This document shows positions 8,539 through 17,720 of a stretch of 64,000 nucleotides of DNA, in pieces (within the stretch, counting starts at the first letter, position 1; every line of letters begins with the position of its first letter). The stretch comes from Ornithinimicrobium ciconiae (GTDB taxonomy: Bacteria > Actinomycetota > Actinomycetes > Actinomycetales > Dermatophilaceae). The translations under genes were made by a program, and so were the position numbers. The stretch is from positions 2,356,001 to 2,420,000 of the forward strand of contig NZ_CP041616.1 in the NCBI RefSeq assembly GCF_007197575.1, in the 5' to 3' direction. Under the pieces are notes generated by a model that worked only from the letters and a program-made list of their open reading frames with translations, was not told where the DNA came from and made no database searches.

Positions 8539-9555
8539 TTACTGGGCCTTCAGGATGTCGACGACAAAGACGAGGGTCTCGTCCTTGAGCTCAGCACCCG
8601 GTCCGCCCTCCTGAGCGTCGCCGTAGGCCAACTCGGGCGGGATGACGAGCAGCACGCGGCTGCCGACGGTCTGACCGACCAGGCCCTCGTCCCAGCCCTG
8701 GATGACCTGTCCCTGCCCGATAACGGTCTCGAAGGCGTCGCGGCCCTCCTGCAGCGAGGTGTCGAACTGCTCGCCGTCGGACCACTGGACACCGGTGTAC
8801 TGCATGCGGACCTGCTGGCCGGCCTGGATCTCCTCGCCCTCACCCTTGATCAGGGGCTGGACGACGAGTTCGGTCGGCGGGTCCTCCCCCTCGGGGATGG
8901 TGACGGTCGCCGGGCTGGTGCCGTCGGCCTCGACGGTCGGCAGGCCCTCGACGGGCTCCACCTCCTCGCCCTCGGCCTGGGTCAGCGGCGTGGTGGCGCC
9001 GACCACCTCGACATAGAAGACGACGGTGTCGTTGGGGCCGATGCCGAGCTGCATGTTGCCCTGCGTCCCGAAGGCATCCTCCGGGGACATCGCGATGATG
9101 AAGCTCTGCCCCGGCTTGGTGCCCTCCAGGCTGTTCAGGAAGCCCGGCAGCAGGTTGGGGTTGGCCAGCGACATGCTGACGGTCTCATCCGTGGGGAAGG
9201 TGGTGAGGATCTCCTCGCCGGTGGTGCCGTTGACCGCGAGGTACTTCAGCTCGACGTCCTGCTCTGCTGTCGCTGGCTCTCCCTCACCAGCCTCGATCTC
9301 CTGGATGGAGGTCTCGCCGACCGCCAGCGGGGTCTTGCCCAGCTCCAGCGCCGGGACGGTGGTGCCGTCGACGTCGGCCTCGGTGAGAGTCACGTCGTCC
9401 GCCGTGCCATTGGGCGCCAATGAGGTGGCGGCCGCGTCGTCACCGGGGGCGCTGGACTGGCTGGCGTCGTCGGTGGAGGTGTCGTCGCCGCAGGCGGAGA
9501 GGAAGATCAATGGGGCCACGGCAAGGCCGAGCAGCCGGAACTTGGGAGAGCGCAC
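8539..9555 (-). CDS. Two-domain FKBP-type isomerase lipoprotein
   Basis: About 338 aa. A hydrophobic N terminus ends in the lipobox LSAC followed by GDD, so it is a predicted lipoprotein anchored outside the membrane. The mature part begins with an acidic Ser/Asp linker, then a degenerate FKBP-like domain (PGFLNSLEGTKPGQ, IAMSPEDAFG) and a canonical one (VRMQYTGVQWSDGEQFDTS, VIGQGQVIQGWDEGLVGQ, IPPELAYGDA). Start GTG at 9555 is preferred because AAGGA lies six bases upstream; an in-frame TTG 39 bp earlier lacks this. It likely assists folding of exported proteins. It follows pafA on the same strand. Confidence 0.92.
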   Translation of the reverse strand: MRSPKFRLLGLAVAPLIFLSACGDDTSTDDASQSSAPGDDAAATSLAPNGTADDVTLTEADVDGTTVPALELGKTPLAVGETSIQEIEAGEGEPATAEQDVELKYLAVNGTTGEEILTTFPTDETVSMSLANPNLLPGFLNSLEGTKPGQSFIIAMSPEDAFGTQGNMQLGIGPNDTVVFYVEVVGATTPLTQAEGEEVEPVEGLPTVEADGTSPATVTIPEGEDPPTELVVQPLIKGEGEEIQAGQQVRMQYTGVQWSDGEQFDTSLQEGRDAFETVIGQGQVIQGWDEGLVGQTVGSRVLLVIPPELAYGDAQEGGPGAELKDETLVFVVDILKAQ

Positions 9556-9681
9556 GCGCCATCCTTGTCTGAGAGAGGTCGTGGGACTGGGCAAGACTAA
9601 CCCGGTGACCCTGGATGTCTGCTGGGAGGATGGTCGCTGTGCCCGCGGCTCCCGCAGCAGTGGCTCGACCTACGACCCTGC

Positions 9682-11058
9682 CTAGCGCCGGTGCTCCATG
9701 GTCGCGATCAGCTCATCAATCCGGGCGTCCTGGCTCACGAAAGGGTCCTTGCACAGCACGGTGCGCTGGGTGGAGTCGTTGAGCTTGAGGTGGACCCAGT
9801 CCACGCTGAAGTCACGGTGGTGCGCCTGGGCGGCGGCCACGAAGTCACCGCGCAGTTTGGCCCGGGTGGTCTGCGGCGGGGTGCTGCCAGCCGTCGCGAT
9901 CGCCTCGGGCGTCACGACCTCCGTCGCGCCGCCGCGGCGGGAGACGATGTTGAACAGCCCGCGGGTGGGGTGGATGTCGTGCCAGGCCAGGTCCAGCTGC
10001 TGCAGCCGTGGGTCACTCATCGGCAGGCCGGACCGGTCGGCGTAGCGCTGCAGGGTGCGCCACTTGAGCACCCAGTCGATCTCTGTCTCGACCAGTGACA
10101 GGTCCTGCGCCTCGAAGGCCTTGAGGGCCCGCTCCCACAGCTCCAGCACCTGGCGGTAGGGCTCGCGCTGGGCCAGGCCCGCCGCCTCGGCGTGGGCTCT
10201 CGCGCGGGTGAGGAACTCGGTCTGCATCTGGGTCGCCGTGATCCGCCGGCCGTTGGCCAGGGCCAGGGTATGCCGCCCGGTCAGGTCGCGGCTGACCTCC
10301 CGGATCGCGCTGATCGGGCTCAGCAGCGTGAAGTCGGGAAAGACGGTGCCCGCCTCGATGGCTTTAAGCACCAGGTCGGTCGCCCCGACCTTGAGCAGCG
10401 TCGTCGACTGACTCATCGTCGAGTCGCCGACGATCACGTGGAGGCGGCGGAACCGCTCGGCGTCGGCATGCGGCTCGTCGCGGGTGTTGATGATCGGTCG
10501 GGACCTCGTCGTGGCCGAGCTCAGACCGTCCCAGATGTGGTCGGCCCGCTGGCTGATGTGAAAGGTCGCCTGCCCACCGGAGACGTTGAGCCGGCCGGCG
10601 CCGCTGATCACCTGGCGGGTGATCAGGAAGGGGATGAGGATGTCGGTCACCCGGCTCAGCTCACCGCGCCGCCCGATCAGATAGTTCTCGTGGCAGCCGT
10701 AGGAGTTGCCGCGCGAGTCCACGTTGTTCTTGAGCACATAAACCCGAGCCTCGATGCCCTCGTCGGCCATCCGCGCCTCGGCGTCCAGGGCCAGGTCGTG
10801 CAGTATCGCCTCACCGGCCTTGTCGTGCGCGACGAGGTCGAGGAGGTCGTCGCACTCGGCGGTGGCGTACTCCGGGTGCGACCCGACGTCGAGATAGAGC
10901 CGCGAGCCGTTGCGCAGGAAGACGTTGCTCGACCGGCCCCAGCTGACCACCTTGCGGAACAGGTAGCGGGCGACCTCGTCGGGTGCCAGGCGCCGCTCCC
11001 CCGGGAAGGCACAGGTCACCCCGAACTCGGTCTCGATCCCGAAGATCCGCCGCTCCAT
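9682..11058 (-). CDS. pafA: Pup-protein ligase PafA
   Basis: The 458-aa enzyme belongs to the glutamine-synthetase-like carboxylate-amine ligases and attaches Pup through its C-terminal glutamate to substrate lysines using ATP. The N terminus [13 protein letters not shown] has the nucleotide/metal-binding Glu9, and the catalytic Asp57 lies in [14 protein letters not shown]. The [22 protein letters not shown] and [24 protein letters not shown] segments are characteristic. It lies ten bp downstream of prcA in the proteasome gene cluster. It shares its fold with Dop encoded at 13-14.5 kb but lacks the Dop loop. Confidence 0.98.
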   Translation of the reverse strand: MERRIFGIETEFGVTCAFPGERRLAPDEVARYLFRKVVSWGRSSNVFLRNGSRLYLDVGSHPEYATAECDDLLDLVAHDKAGEAILHDLALDAEARMADEGIEARVYVLKNNVDSRGNSYGCHENYLIGRRGELSRVTDILIPFLITRQVISGAGRLNVSGGQATFHISQRADHIWDGLSSATTRSRPIINTRDEPHADAERFRRLHVIVGDSTMSQSTTLLKVGATDLVLKAIEAGTVFPDFTLLSPISAIREVSRDLTGRHTLALANGRRITATQMQTEFLTRARAHAEAAGLAQREPYRQVLELWERALKAFEAQDLSLVETEIDWVLKWRTLQRYADRSGLPMSDPRLQQLDLAWHDIHPTRGLFNIVSRRGGATEVVTPEAIATAGSTPPQTTRAKLRGDFVAAAQAHHRDFSVDWVHLKLNDSTQRTVLCKDPFVSQDARIDELIATMEHRR

Positions 11059-11067
11059 GGCTCGCCC

Positions 11068-11901
11068 TCAGTCCTCGCGCTGTGTCTGCGGGTTGGACGT
11101 GTCGTGACCAGCCGGGTCGAGGCCCGGCTCGTCAGTGTCGTACTCGGTCAGGGTGTCGTGCGACCCGGGACGCGAGTCGTCGCGGGTCGGGACGTCGGCG
11201 GTGCCGCTGTCGCCGCGCAGGAGGGCATCGAGCAGCGGACCACCCAGACGGCGGAAGGTGCGGCGGGGGCGCCGCCGGTCGAGCACTGCCACCTCAAGCT
11301 CGGCGGGGCCCAGGTCACGGTGGCCCTCGTCCTCGCGCAGTCCCAGCAGCTCCACCGCCAGGTGCAGCACGTCGGCCAGGGAGCGGTCCGGGGCCCAGCG
11401 CTCGCGGAGGGCGGTCGCGATGGGCTCGCTGGCGCCGCCCATCACCACGAAGCCGCGCTCCTCGGTGACGGACCCGTCATAGGTCAGGCGATAGATCTGG
11501 TCCTCGTCCTGGCTCCGGCCGACCTGGGCCACGGCGATCTCGACCTCGTAGGGTTTGGACTCCTGCGTGAAGATCGTGCCCAGCGTCTGGGTGTAGGCGT
11601 TGGCCAGCCCCCGGGCCGTGACGTCGCTGCGGTCGTAGGAGTAGCCTCGCATGTCGGCATAGCGGATGCCGGCGACGCGCAGGTTCTCGAACTCGTTATA
11701 CTTGCCCGCCCCGGCGAAACCGATGCGGTCATAGAGCTCGGAGACCTTGTGCAGCGTCCGCGAGGGGTTCTCTGCGACGAAGGCGATGCCGGTGGCATAG
11801 CTGGCCAGGATCACCGAGCGGCCACGGGAGATCCCCTTGCGGGCGAAGTCGGCCCGGTCCTTCATGAGCTGCTCGGGCGAGACATACATCGGCATCGTCA
11901 T
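11068..11901 (-). CDS. prcA: Proteasome alpha subunit PrcA
   Basis: The 277-aa subunit forms the outer, gating rings of the 20S proteasome. It starts [24 protein letters not shown], the alpha-type N-terminal helix, followed by [24 protein letters not shown] and the [19 protein letters not shown] strand region. It has no N-terminal threonine nucleophile, as expected. An acidic tail rich in Asp, Thr and Pro extends past the folded core. A GAGGAG Shine-Dalgarno sequence sits just before ATG at 11901. prcB lies 46 bp upstream. Confidence 0.98.
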   Translation of the reverse strand: MTMPMYVSPEQLMKDRADFARKGISRGRSVILASYATGIAFVAENPSRTLHKVSELYDRIGFAGAGKYNEFENLRVAGIRYADMRGYSYDRSDVTARGLANAYTQTLGTIFTQESKPYEVEIAVAQVGRSQDEDQIYRLTYDGSVTEERGFVVMGGASEPIATALRERWAPDRSLADVLHLAVELLGLREDEGHRDLGPAELEVAVLDRRRPRRTFRRLGGPLLDALLRGDSGTADVPTRDDSRPGSHDTLTEYDTDEPGLDPAGHDTSNPQTQRED

Positions 11902-11947
11902 GCCAGGGCTCCTCCTCGTGCGTGACGTGGCGACCGCGGGGACAGCA

Positions 11948-12775
11948 TCATCGGGCCCCTCCGGGGTTGCCCTGCCGGGCAGCCACGACCTGACGGGTCA
12001 CCGCCTCGAGCTCCTCGTCGGCCACCAGACGGACACCGTGCTGGGTGAGGACCGCACAGGTCGGCCAGATGTTGCGGCTCAGGTCCGGGCCGCCGGTGGC
12101 CGAGTCGTCGTCGGCGGCGTCATAGAGCGCCTCGATCGCGACGGCCAGGGCGACCTCCTCGGGCAGGTCCGGGTGCCACAACTTCTTGAGCGCGCCCCGA
12201 GCGAACAACGAGCCTGAGCCCACGCTGTGGTGCCCCTGCTCCTCATAGCACCCGCCGGTCACGTCGTAGGAGAAGATCCGGCCGACCTGGCGGTGCAGGT
12301 CGTAGCCCGCGAACAGCGGCAGCACGGCCAGACCCCGCATCGCGTTGGCGAGATTGCCACGGATCATCGCTCCGAGCCGGTTGGCCTTGCCCTCCAGCGA
12401 CAGCAGGGTGCCCTCGATCTTTTCGTAGTGCTCCAGCTCCACCTGAAAGAGCTTGACGATCTCCAGCGCGGTGCCTGCCGTGCCGGCGATGCCCAGGGCG
12501 GAGTAGTCATCGGCGGCGAAGACCTTCTCGATGGCACGACTGGCGATGAAGGTGCCCATCGTGGCGCGCCGGTCACCGGCGATCAGCACGCCCTCGGCAC
12601 AGGTGAGGGCCACGATGGTGGTGCCGTGCGGGGCCTCGAGCGCACCGTCGCGGGCGCCCGTCAGGTTGCCGCCGGGCAGCAGCTCGGGAGCCCGCAGGGC
12701 CAGGAACTCGGTGAACGAGCTGCCCCGCGGGGCCAGGAACTCAGGCGGCAGCGCCCGCCCGTGCTGGCCGATCAC
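11948..12775 (-). CDS. prcB: Proteasome beta subunit PrcB
   Basis: The 275-aa protein is the catalytic subunit of the 20S core. A propeptide of 51 residues ends in EAPHG and is followed by Thr52-Thr-Ile-Val; Thr52 becomes the N-terminal nucleophile after autocleavage. Further family features are AGDRRATMG with the Asp and Arg of the active site region, and the [26 protein letters not shown] stretch. Its ATG overlaps the pup stop codon by four bases (12772-12775), so pup and prcB are translationally coupled. The C-terminal part carries GYDLH and [15 protein letters not shown], which place it firmly in PrcB. Confidence 0.98.
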   Translation of the reverse strand: MIGQHGRALPPEFLAPRGSSFTEFLALRAPELLPGGNLTGARDGALEAPHGTTIVALTCAEGVLIAGDRRATMGTFIASRAIEKVFAADDYSALGIAGTAGTALEIVKLFQVELEHYEKIEGTLLSLEGKANRLGAMIRGNLANAMRGLAVLPLFAGYDLHRQVGRIFSYDVTGGCYEEQGHHSVGSGSLFARGALKKLWHPDLPEEVALAVAIEALYDAADDDSATGGPDLSRNIWPTCAVLTQHGVRLVADEELEAVTRQVVAARQGNPGGAR

Positions 12776-12966
12776 TCGCCGCCCTTCTGCACGAAGCCGT
12801 GCACAAACTCCTCGGCGTTGGTCTCGAGGACACCGTCGATCTCGTCCAGCAGATCGTCGACCTCGGCGGCACGGGCCGCGTCCTGCCGCTGGGGAACTGG
12901 CGCAGCGGGCGGCGGTGTGCCCTCGTCCTCACTGCGCTGGGGGCGCTTCTGCTCCTGGCCGGCCAT
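12772..12966 (-). CDS. pup: Prokaryotic ubiquitin-like protein Pup
   Basis: The 64-aa, mostly disordered protein tags substrates for the proteasome. The C-terminal half [21 protein letters not shown] holds the helix that docks on the Arc coiled coil, and the protein ends VQKGGE. The last residue is already Glu rather than Gln, so it should be ligatable by PafA without prior deamidation by Dop; mycobacterial Pup ends in Gln. A strong AGGAGG Shine-Dalgarno sequence precedes ATG at 12966. It lies between dop and prcB. Confidence 0.98.
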   Translation of the reverse strand: MAGQEQKRPQRSEDEGTPPPAAPVPQRQDAARAAEVDDLLDEIDGVLETNAEEFVHGFVQKGGE

Positions 12967-13005
12967 GGTGCCTCCTGAGACCGTCGACGACTGACACTGA
13001 CGACC

Positions 13006-14520
13006 CTAGTCCCCGGGGCTGACAAGATGGGTCAGCAGGTCGTCCACACCGGACACCGAGTCGAGCAGGGCGCCGATGTCCGCCCGCGTCCCCTTCAGCG
13101 GCTCAGGCATCTGGACACGGCGCAGCGAGCGGCTGCCCTGCGCCGGCTCGAAGACCACCGAGTCCCAGGAGGCCGCCCGCACCTGCCCCGGATAGCGGCT
13201 CACGCACTGGCCCCGGAACCACGCGCGGGTCTGCTCGGGCGGCTCCACCACTGCGGTCGCCACCTCCGTGGACGTGACCAGGGTCTGGATCCGTCCGGCC
13301 TGACGCATCCGGGCGGCCAGACCGCGGGCCGGGTCGATGTCGGACCACTGGATGTCGATCGCGGACAGTCGCGCGTCGTCCCACTCCAGCCCGTCGCGGC
13401 GTCGATATCCCTCCAGCAGTGCGAGTTTGGTGACCCAGTCGACCCGCCCTGCGCAGCGCATCGGGTCGGTCGCCAGGTCCGCCGCCACGGCGTCCCAGTG
13501 CTCGAGCACCTGGGAGGTGTCCTCGTCCAGGTCGTCACCGAGGTGCTGGTCGACGGCCTCGCGGTATGCCGACAGCAGGTCGAGCGCTGTCAGCTCCCGC
13601 CCGTCGACCAGCCGGACCGTCTGGCGCAGGGCGGGGTCGTGGGAGATCGCCCGGATCGCGCTCACCGGGTCCTCCAGCTCAAGAGCCGGAGCCCGTCCGG
13701 CCTCGATGAGGCCCAGCACCAGGCTGGTGGTCCCCACCTTGAGGAGCGTGGCGACGTCACAGAGAGTCGCATCGCCGACGATGACGTGCAGGCGCCGGTA
13801 CTTCTCCCCGAACGCGTGCGGCTCGTCACGCGTGTTGACGATGGGCCGCTTCAGGGTGGTCTCCAGGCCCACCTCGGCCTCGATGTAGTCGGCTCGCTGA
13901 CTGATCTGGAACCCGGGGTTCTCGGAGAACTGTCCCTGGCCGACCCGTCCCGCTCCCACCAGGACCTGCCGGGCCACGAAGAACGGCAGCAGCCCTGCGG
14001 CGATCGAGAGGAAGGGCACCTCCCGGGGGACCAGATAGTTCTCATGGGTGCCGTAGGACGCGCCCTTGCCGTCGACGTTGTTCTTGTAGAGCCGGATGGG
14101 ATCACCACGCTCGGCGAGGGAAGCCAGGGAGATGAGCATGACCTCATCCCCGGCCCGGTCCCACCGGACCGCGTCCAGCGGCGTGGTCACCTCGGGTGAG
14201 GAGTACTCCGGGTGGGCATGGTCCACATAGAGCCGGGCGCCGTTGGACAGCACCGAGTTGGCGGTCGTCGGGTCGTCGACGTCGGTCAGCTGACTGATGT
14301 CAGCCAGCGCCCGCGCGACCTCGAACCCCCGGGCGTCACGCAGCGGGCTCTCGTCGGCATAGTCCCAGCCGGAACCGGTCGGCAGGGCCCGGGTCGGGCC
14401 AGCAGCACTGGCATAGCTGCGCACGACCAGGCCGGACAGCCCCACAGGATTGGCACGCGGATCGCCGGGGCGGGTGACGCCGTACTCGGTCTCGGTGCCC
14501 ATCACCCGTCGCACACTCAT
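13006..14520 (-). CDS. dop: Deamidase/depupylase Dop
   Basis: The 504-aa paralogue of PafA removes Pup from substrates and, where Pup ends in Gln, deamidates it. MGTETEYGVTRPGD carries the metal/nucleotide-binding Glu; the catalytic Asp100 is in ARLYVDHAHPEYSS. Compared with PafA, the N-terminal region has an insertion between the first strand and the catalytic Asp (about residues 20-75), which includes the Dop loop. It ends about 40 bp before pup, and begins nine bp after a tetR gene on the same strand, so part of its transcription may come from the tetR-MFS promoter. Since Pup here ends in Glu, depupylation is the likely main activity. Confidence 0.97.
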   Translation of the reverse strand: MSVRRVMGTETEYGVTRPGDPRANPVGLSGLVVRSYASAAGPTRALPTGSGWDYADESPLRDARGFEVARALADISQLTDVDDPTTANSVLSNGARLYVDHAHPEYSSPEVTTPLDAVRWDRAGDEVMLISLASLAERGDPIRLYKNNVDGKGASYGTHENYLVPREVPFLSIAAGLLPFFVARQVLVGAGRVGQGQFSENPGFQISQRADYIEAEVGLETTLKRPIVNTRDEPHAFGEKYRRLHVIVGDATLCDVATLLKVGTTSLVLGLIEAGRAPALELEDPVSAIRAISHDPALRQTVRLVDGRELTALDLLSAYREAVDQHLGDDLDEDTSQVLEHWDAVAADLATDPMRCAGRVDWVTKLALLEGYRRRDGLEWDDARLSAIDIQWSDIDPARGLAARMRQAGRIQTLVTSTEVATAVVEPPEQTRAWFRGQCVSRYPGQVRAASWDSVVFEPAQGSRSLRRVQMPEPLKGTRADIGALLDSVSGVDDLLTHLVSPGD

Positions 14521-14529
14521 GCTTCCACC

Positions 14530-15105
14530 CTAGGTGGCGACAGCAGCCGCCTCGCGGGTGGCCGAGATCCGATCCACCACCTGCTGGACGAGCGCGCCAT
14601 ACTCCTGCACCAGGGCGGCGCGGTCGGTGCTGTAGTCCAGCAGGTGGAGGGTGCGCGTGCCCGCCGCCAGGCCCACCATGAGACAGGCGAGCTGGTCGCA
14701 GTGCCGTCGGTTCTCCGCCTCCGCCGCGGCGGAACCCTCGGGCAGGGCGAAGCGGCTCAGGAAGCGGTCGCGGAACTCGCCGCGCGCGGCCTCCGGGTCG
14801 GGCGCGTCGGCGATCAGGTAGATCGCCCGGAGCCAGGGCTCGGCACCGCCCTCCTGGCGGCGGCTCAGCATCCGGGAGACCAGGAGCTCGCCCAGCCCCT
14901 CCAGCGGCACGTCCGGGGGCAGCGGCTCCGGCTCGAGCGGGGTGGCGTCGACGTGGAGCTGCTCCTTGGACCCGCCGACCTTCATCACCATGGCCGGCGA
15001 CACCCCTGCCGCAGCGGCGATCTCGCGGATCGTCACCGCCGCGTAACCCCGCTCACCGAAGAGCCGGCGGGCGGCCTCCAGCACCTGCTGACGGGTCTGG
15101 CTCAC
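14530..15105 (-). CDS. TetR family transcriptional regulator
   Basis: The 191-aa protein has an N-terminal TetR HTH: VLEAARRLFGERGYAAVTIREIAAAAGVSPAMV, in which the recognition helix follows the second GV. The C-terminal ligand domain is all-helical and not similar to a named subgroup. Its ATG overlaps the stop codon of the upstream MFS transporter gene by four bases (ATGA at 15102-15105), so it is cotranslated with the pump and probably represses it. A palindrome at 17278-17295 upstream of the MFS gene is a candidate operator. Ligand unknown. Confidence 0.93.
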   Translation of the reverse strand: MSQTRQQVLEAARRLFGERGYAAVTIREIAAAAGVSPAMVMKVGGSKEQLHVDATPLEPEPLPPDVPLEGLGELLVSRMLSRRQEGGAEPWLRAIYLIADAPDPEAARGEFRDRFLSRFALPEGSAAAEAENRRHCDQLACLMVGLAAGTRTLHLLDYSTDRAALVQEYGALVQQVVDRISATREAAAVAT

Positions 15106-17147
15106 CGGACCGGGACATCCTCGGTCGGCTGCCGGCGCGGGCGCGGTATGCCGGTGACGATGTCAAGATCGAGGGTCGCCGAGGTCGACCCGATCTGCAC
15201 CGCCCGCGACCGCGTGCGTCCGGTCGGGTGGTCGACGACGGTGAGCACATAGCGTCCCGGCGGCGGCAGGCCGATCTCATAGCCGCCCTCGGTGTCGGCG
15301 TGCGTGGTGGCGACATACTCCCCCGAGTGGCGGATCAGGGAGAGCATCACCTGCGGCAGCGGGTCGCCGTGGTCGGTGATGTGGCCGGTCAGCAGCAACC
15401 GGCGGTTCATCCGGATCTGGTCCAGGTCGGCGTCACCGAGGTCCTCCAGACCGGACATCGGGCCCCAGCCGTCGGCGCTGACCACCACCAGATAACGTCC
15501 CGCGCTGGGCAGGGCCAAAGTGTAACGACCCGCGTTGTCCGTGCGGCCCCAGTCCACGTGCCGCCCGTCGGTCTGCAGCACGGTGACGACGGCCTGCTTG
15601 ATGGGCCGGTCCCGCTCGTCGGTGACAACGCCGCCGACGACGACCTCGTTCTCGGCCTCGGGCCGCTTCACCTCGTGCCGCTCGGTCGCGACCACCTCGC
15701 CGGGCACCCGCAGCGCCTCGGCGATCGTTTGCGGCCGGGCGATGAAGGCGGCGATCAGGGCACCGATCAGGCTCGCCGCCGCGCCGATCCAGAAAACCAG
15801 CTGATAAGCCTCCCAGCGGGGCACGGCGGGCATGCCGTCCATCGACATGGCGGCGAAGATCGCCGCCACCATGGCGCTCGCGCTGGAGGTGCCCAGGGCA
15901 CGCACGAGGGTGTTGAGCCCGTTGGCGGAGGCGGTCTCGGTGATCGGCACCGAGCGCATGATCAGGGTGGGCATGGCGGCGAAGGCCAGCGCCGTGCCCA
16001 AGGAGGTGATGCCCGAGGCCACCATCACCTCCAGGACCGATCCGTGGAGGAAGGCGCGGAGCACGAAGCCGAGCGCCATCACCACGGCGCCACCGATCAG
16101 GACGATGCGGGGCCCGTGGACCCGGATGAGCCACGCCGCCACGGGTGACATCGCCACCATGAGGATGCCGGAGGGCAGCATGACCAGTCCGGTCTCGATG
16201 ACGCTGAGGCCGAAGCCGTAGCCGGTCTCCGCCGGCATCTGGACCTGCTGGGCGCTGGTCAGGAAGTTGGCGAACATCGCCAGGCCGATCAGCACCGAGG
16301 CGGTGTTGGTGAGGAGCACCGTGCGTCGCAGGGAGGTCCGGATGTCGACCAGCGGCTGGCCCTGGCGCAGCTGCAGCGGCACCCAGGCGCACAGCACGAG
16401 GGCGGCGATGACCAGCAGCGAGACGGTCTTGCGGTCCATGAAGCCCCAGGTGCCGGCCTTGGACACGGCCAGCAGGAAGCAGGTCAGGGCGATCGAGAGC
16501 AGCACGGCGCCGGTGTAGTCGAACCGGCCCTTGGTCTTCACGGTCGACTCGGGCACCACCAGCATCACGAGGACAAGCATCACCACCGCGAAGCCACCCG
16601 AGACCAGGAAGAGCGCCTGCCAGTCGAAGTTCTGATAGATCACGCCGGCCAGCGGCATGCCGACGGCCCCGCCGATGCCGAGGGTCGCGCTCATCAGGGC
16701 GACACCCGAGCCCACCCGGTCGCTGGGCAGGTGGTCGCGCATGATGCTGATGCCGACGGGGACGAGGCTGGTCCCGATGCCGGTGAGGCCGCGCGCCACG
16801 ATCACCAGCATGAGGGAGTCGCTGATGGAGCCCAGTGCGGAGCCGATGATGACCGAGACCAGGCACACCACCAGCATCAGCCGCTTGCCGAACATGTCGG
16901 CCAGGCGCGAGACGATGGGGGTGCCCACCGCGCCGGTCAGCAGCGTGATCGTCACCAGCCACGACGCGTTCTCGGAACTGGTGTTGAGGATGTTCGGAAA
17001 GTCCGGCAGGAGCGGCAGCACCAGGGTCTGCTGCAAGGAGACGAGCGTGCCGCAGAAGGCGAGCACGACGATGATGAGCCCGGTCGAGACGGTCTTGGCG
17101 GTCTCGGGCGCGGCGTCGGGGCGCGGGGTGGTGGCGGACCTGGTCAC
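15102..17147 (-). CDS. DHA2-type MFS transporter with C-terminal carboxypeptidase-regulatory-like domains
   Basis: About 681 aa. Residues about 20-470 form a 14-helix major facilitator of the EmrB/QacA drug:proton antiporter class, with LADMFGKRLMLV (motif A) and RGLTGIGTSLVPVGISIM (motif B). After the last helix come two beta-sandwich repeats, VVGGVVTDERDRPIKQAVVTV and ITDHGDPLPQVMLSLI, of the carboxypeptidase D regulatory-like type, together about 170 residues. The start is GTG at 17147 because CAGGAGCAGC precedes it; the frame is open much further upstream but that part is Arg/Thr-rich and not family-like. The appended domains are unusual for DHA2 pumps and may bind substrate or partner proteins. 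It is the first gene of a pair with tetR. Confidence 0.88.
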   Translation of the reverse strand: MTRSATTPRPDAAPETAKTVSTGLIIVVLAFCGTLVSLQQTLVLPLLPDFPNILNTSSENASWLVTITLLTGAVGTPIVSRLADMFGKRLMLVVCLVSVIIGSALGSISDSLMLVIVARGLTGIGTSLVPVGISIMRDHLPSDRVGSGVALMSATLGIGGAVGMPLAGVIYQNFDWQALFLVSGGFAVVMLVLVMLVVPESTVKTKGRFDYTGAVLLSIALTCFLLAVSKAGTWGFMDRKTVSLLVIAALVLCAWVPLQLRQGQPLVDIRTSLRRTVLLTNTASVLIGLAMFANFLTSAQQVQMPAETGYGFGLSVIETGLVMLPSGILMVAMSPVAAWLIRVHGPRIVLIGGAVVMALGFVLRAFLHGSVLEVMVASGITSLGTALAFAAMPTLIMRSVPITETASANGLNTLVRALGTSSASAMVAAIFAAMSMDGMPAVPRWEAYQLVFWIGAAASLIGALIAAFIARPQTIAEALRVPGEVVATERHEVKRPEAENEVVVGGVVTDERDRPIKQAVVTVLQTDGRHVDWGRTDNAGRYTLALPSAGRYLVVVSADGWGPMSGLEDLGDADLDQIRMNRRLLLTGHITDHGDPLPQVMLSLIRHSGEYVATTHADTEGGYEIGLPPPGRYVLTVVDHPTGRTRSRAVQIGSTSATLDLDIVTGIPRPRRQPTEDVPVR

Positions 17148-17277
17148 GCTGCTCCTGCACGAGAAACGCGTCACCTCTGCGACGCGGGACGAACGATGGG
17201 TGCCGGACGCGGCGGTGCCTCCGGGGATAAACGTGGGTGCCGTGCGGCGCAGGCGCCTCGACGGACAACAGCCGTGC

Positions 17278-17295
17278 GGTGAACAAGCGTTCACC
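17278..17295. promoter_or_regulatory. Palindromic operator candidate (TetR or LexA-like)
   Basis: GGTGAACAAGCGTTCACC is a perfect inverted repeat with seven-base arms and a four-base spacer. It lies in the divergent gap, 130 bp upstream of the MFS-tetR pair and about 40 bp upstream of the DUF3054 gene. It suits the TetR encoded in this pair. The core GAAC-AAGC-GTTC also fits the Gram-positive SOS box pattern GAACRNRYGTTC, so LexA binding is an alternative. Confidence 0.55.
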
Positions 17296-17313
17296 AACCG
17301 GACGAGTGTAACC

Positions 17314-17328
17314 GGTGTCTGTGACACC
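17314..17328. promoter_or_regulatory. Second palindrome before the DUF3054 gene
   Basis: GGTGTC-TGT-GACACC is a perfect six-base-arm inverted repeat ending eight bases before GTG at 17337. It could be an operator or a small RNA hairpin over the start region. Confidence 0.35.
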
Positions 17329-17336
17329 CTGGGCCG

Positions 17337-17714
17337 GTGCGCTCTGTCCTTGACCTCTGTGTCGTGACCGGTTTCGTGCTGATCGGTCGGCTCACCCACG
17401 AGGAGGGTCTGGCCTCCGTCGGCACACTGCACGCCCTGTGGCCGTTCCTCGTCGCCCTGGGGGTCGGCTGGGCCGCGGTCGCGTCCTTGCGCCTGCCGTT
17501 CTCCGGGCTGCGGGCAGGTGCCCTGCTCTGGTTGCTCGCGCTCTGTGTCGGCATGGGCCTGCGTGCCCTGGCTGGTCAGGGCACCGCCCTGCCATTCCTC
17601 ATCGTGGCGACCCTGGTCCTGGGCGCCGGGTTCCTGGGCTGGCGACTCGTCGGCATACTGCTCAGGGGTCGTGCGGCGGGTCGCCGCCAGGATGACCGCC
17701 GGGCCCTAGGCTGA
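17337..17714 (+). CDS. DUF3054 family membrane protein
   Basis: The 125-aa protein has four hydrophobic segments and the DUF3054 pattern: an N-terminal helix with Asp and GRLTHEEG (the family GR-H motif), then WPFLVALGVGW and LLALCVGMGLR. It starts with GTG at 17337 and ends in an Arg-rich cytosolic tail. It is divergent from the MFS-tetR pair and seven bp upstream of the histidine kinase gene, so it could be the first gene of the two-component and symporter cluster. Function of the family is unknown. Confidence 0.85.
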   Translation: MRSVLDLCVVTGFVLIGRLTHEEGLASVGTLHALWPFLVALGVGWAAVASLRLPFSGLRAGALLWLLALCVGMGLRALAGQGTALPFLIVATLVLGAGFLGWRLVGILLRGRAAGRRQDDRRALG

Positions 17715-17720
17715 CCTGCC

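Noticed and set aside
10192..11925. Long plus-strand open frame of 577 codons
   Set aside because: It is antisense to pafA and prcA, which have clear motifs; high G+C leaves the opposite frame open. No family-like sequence.
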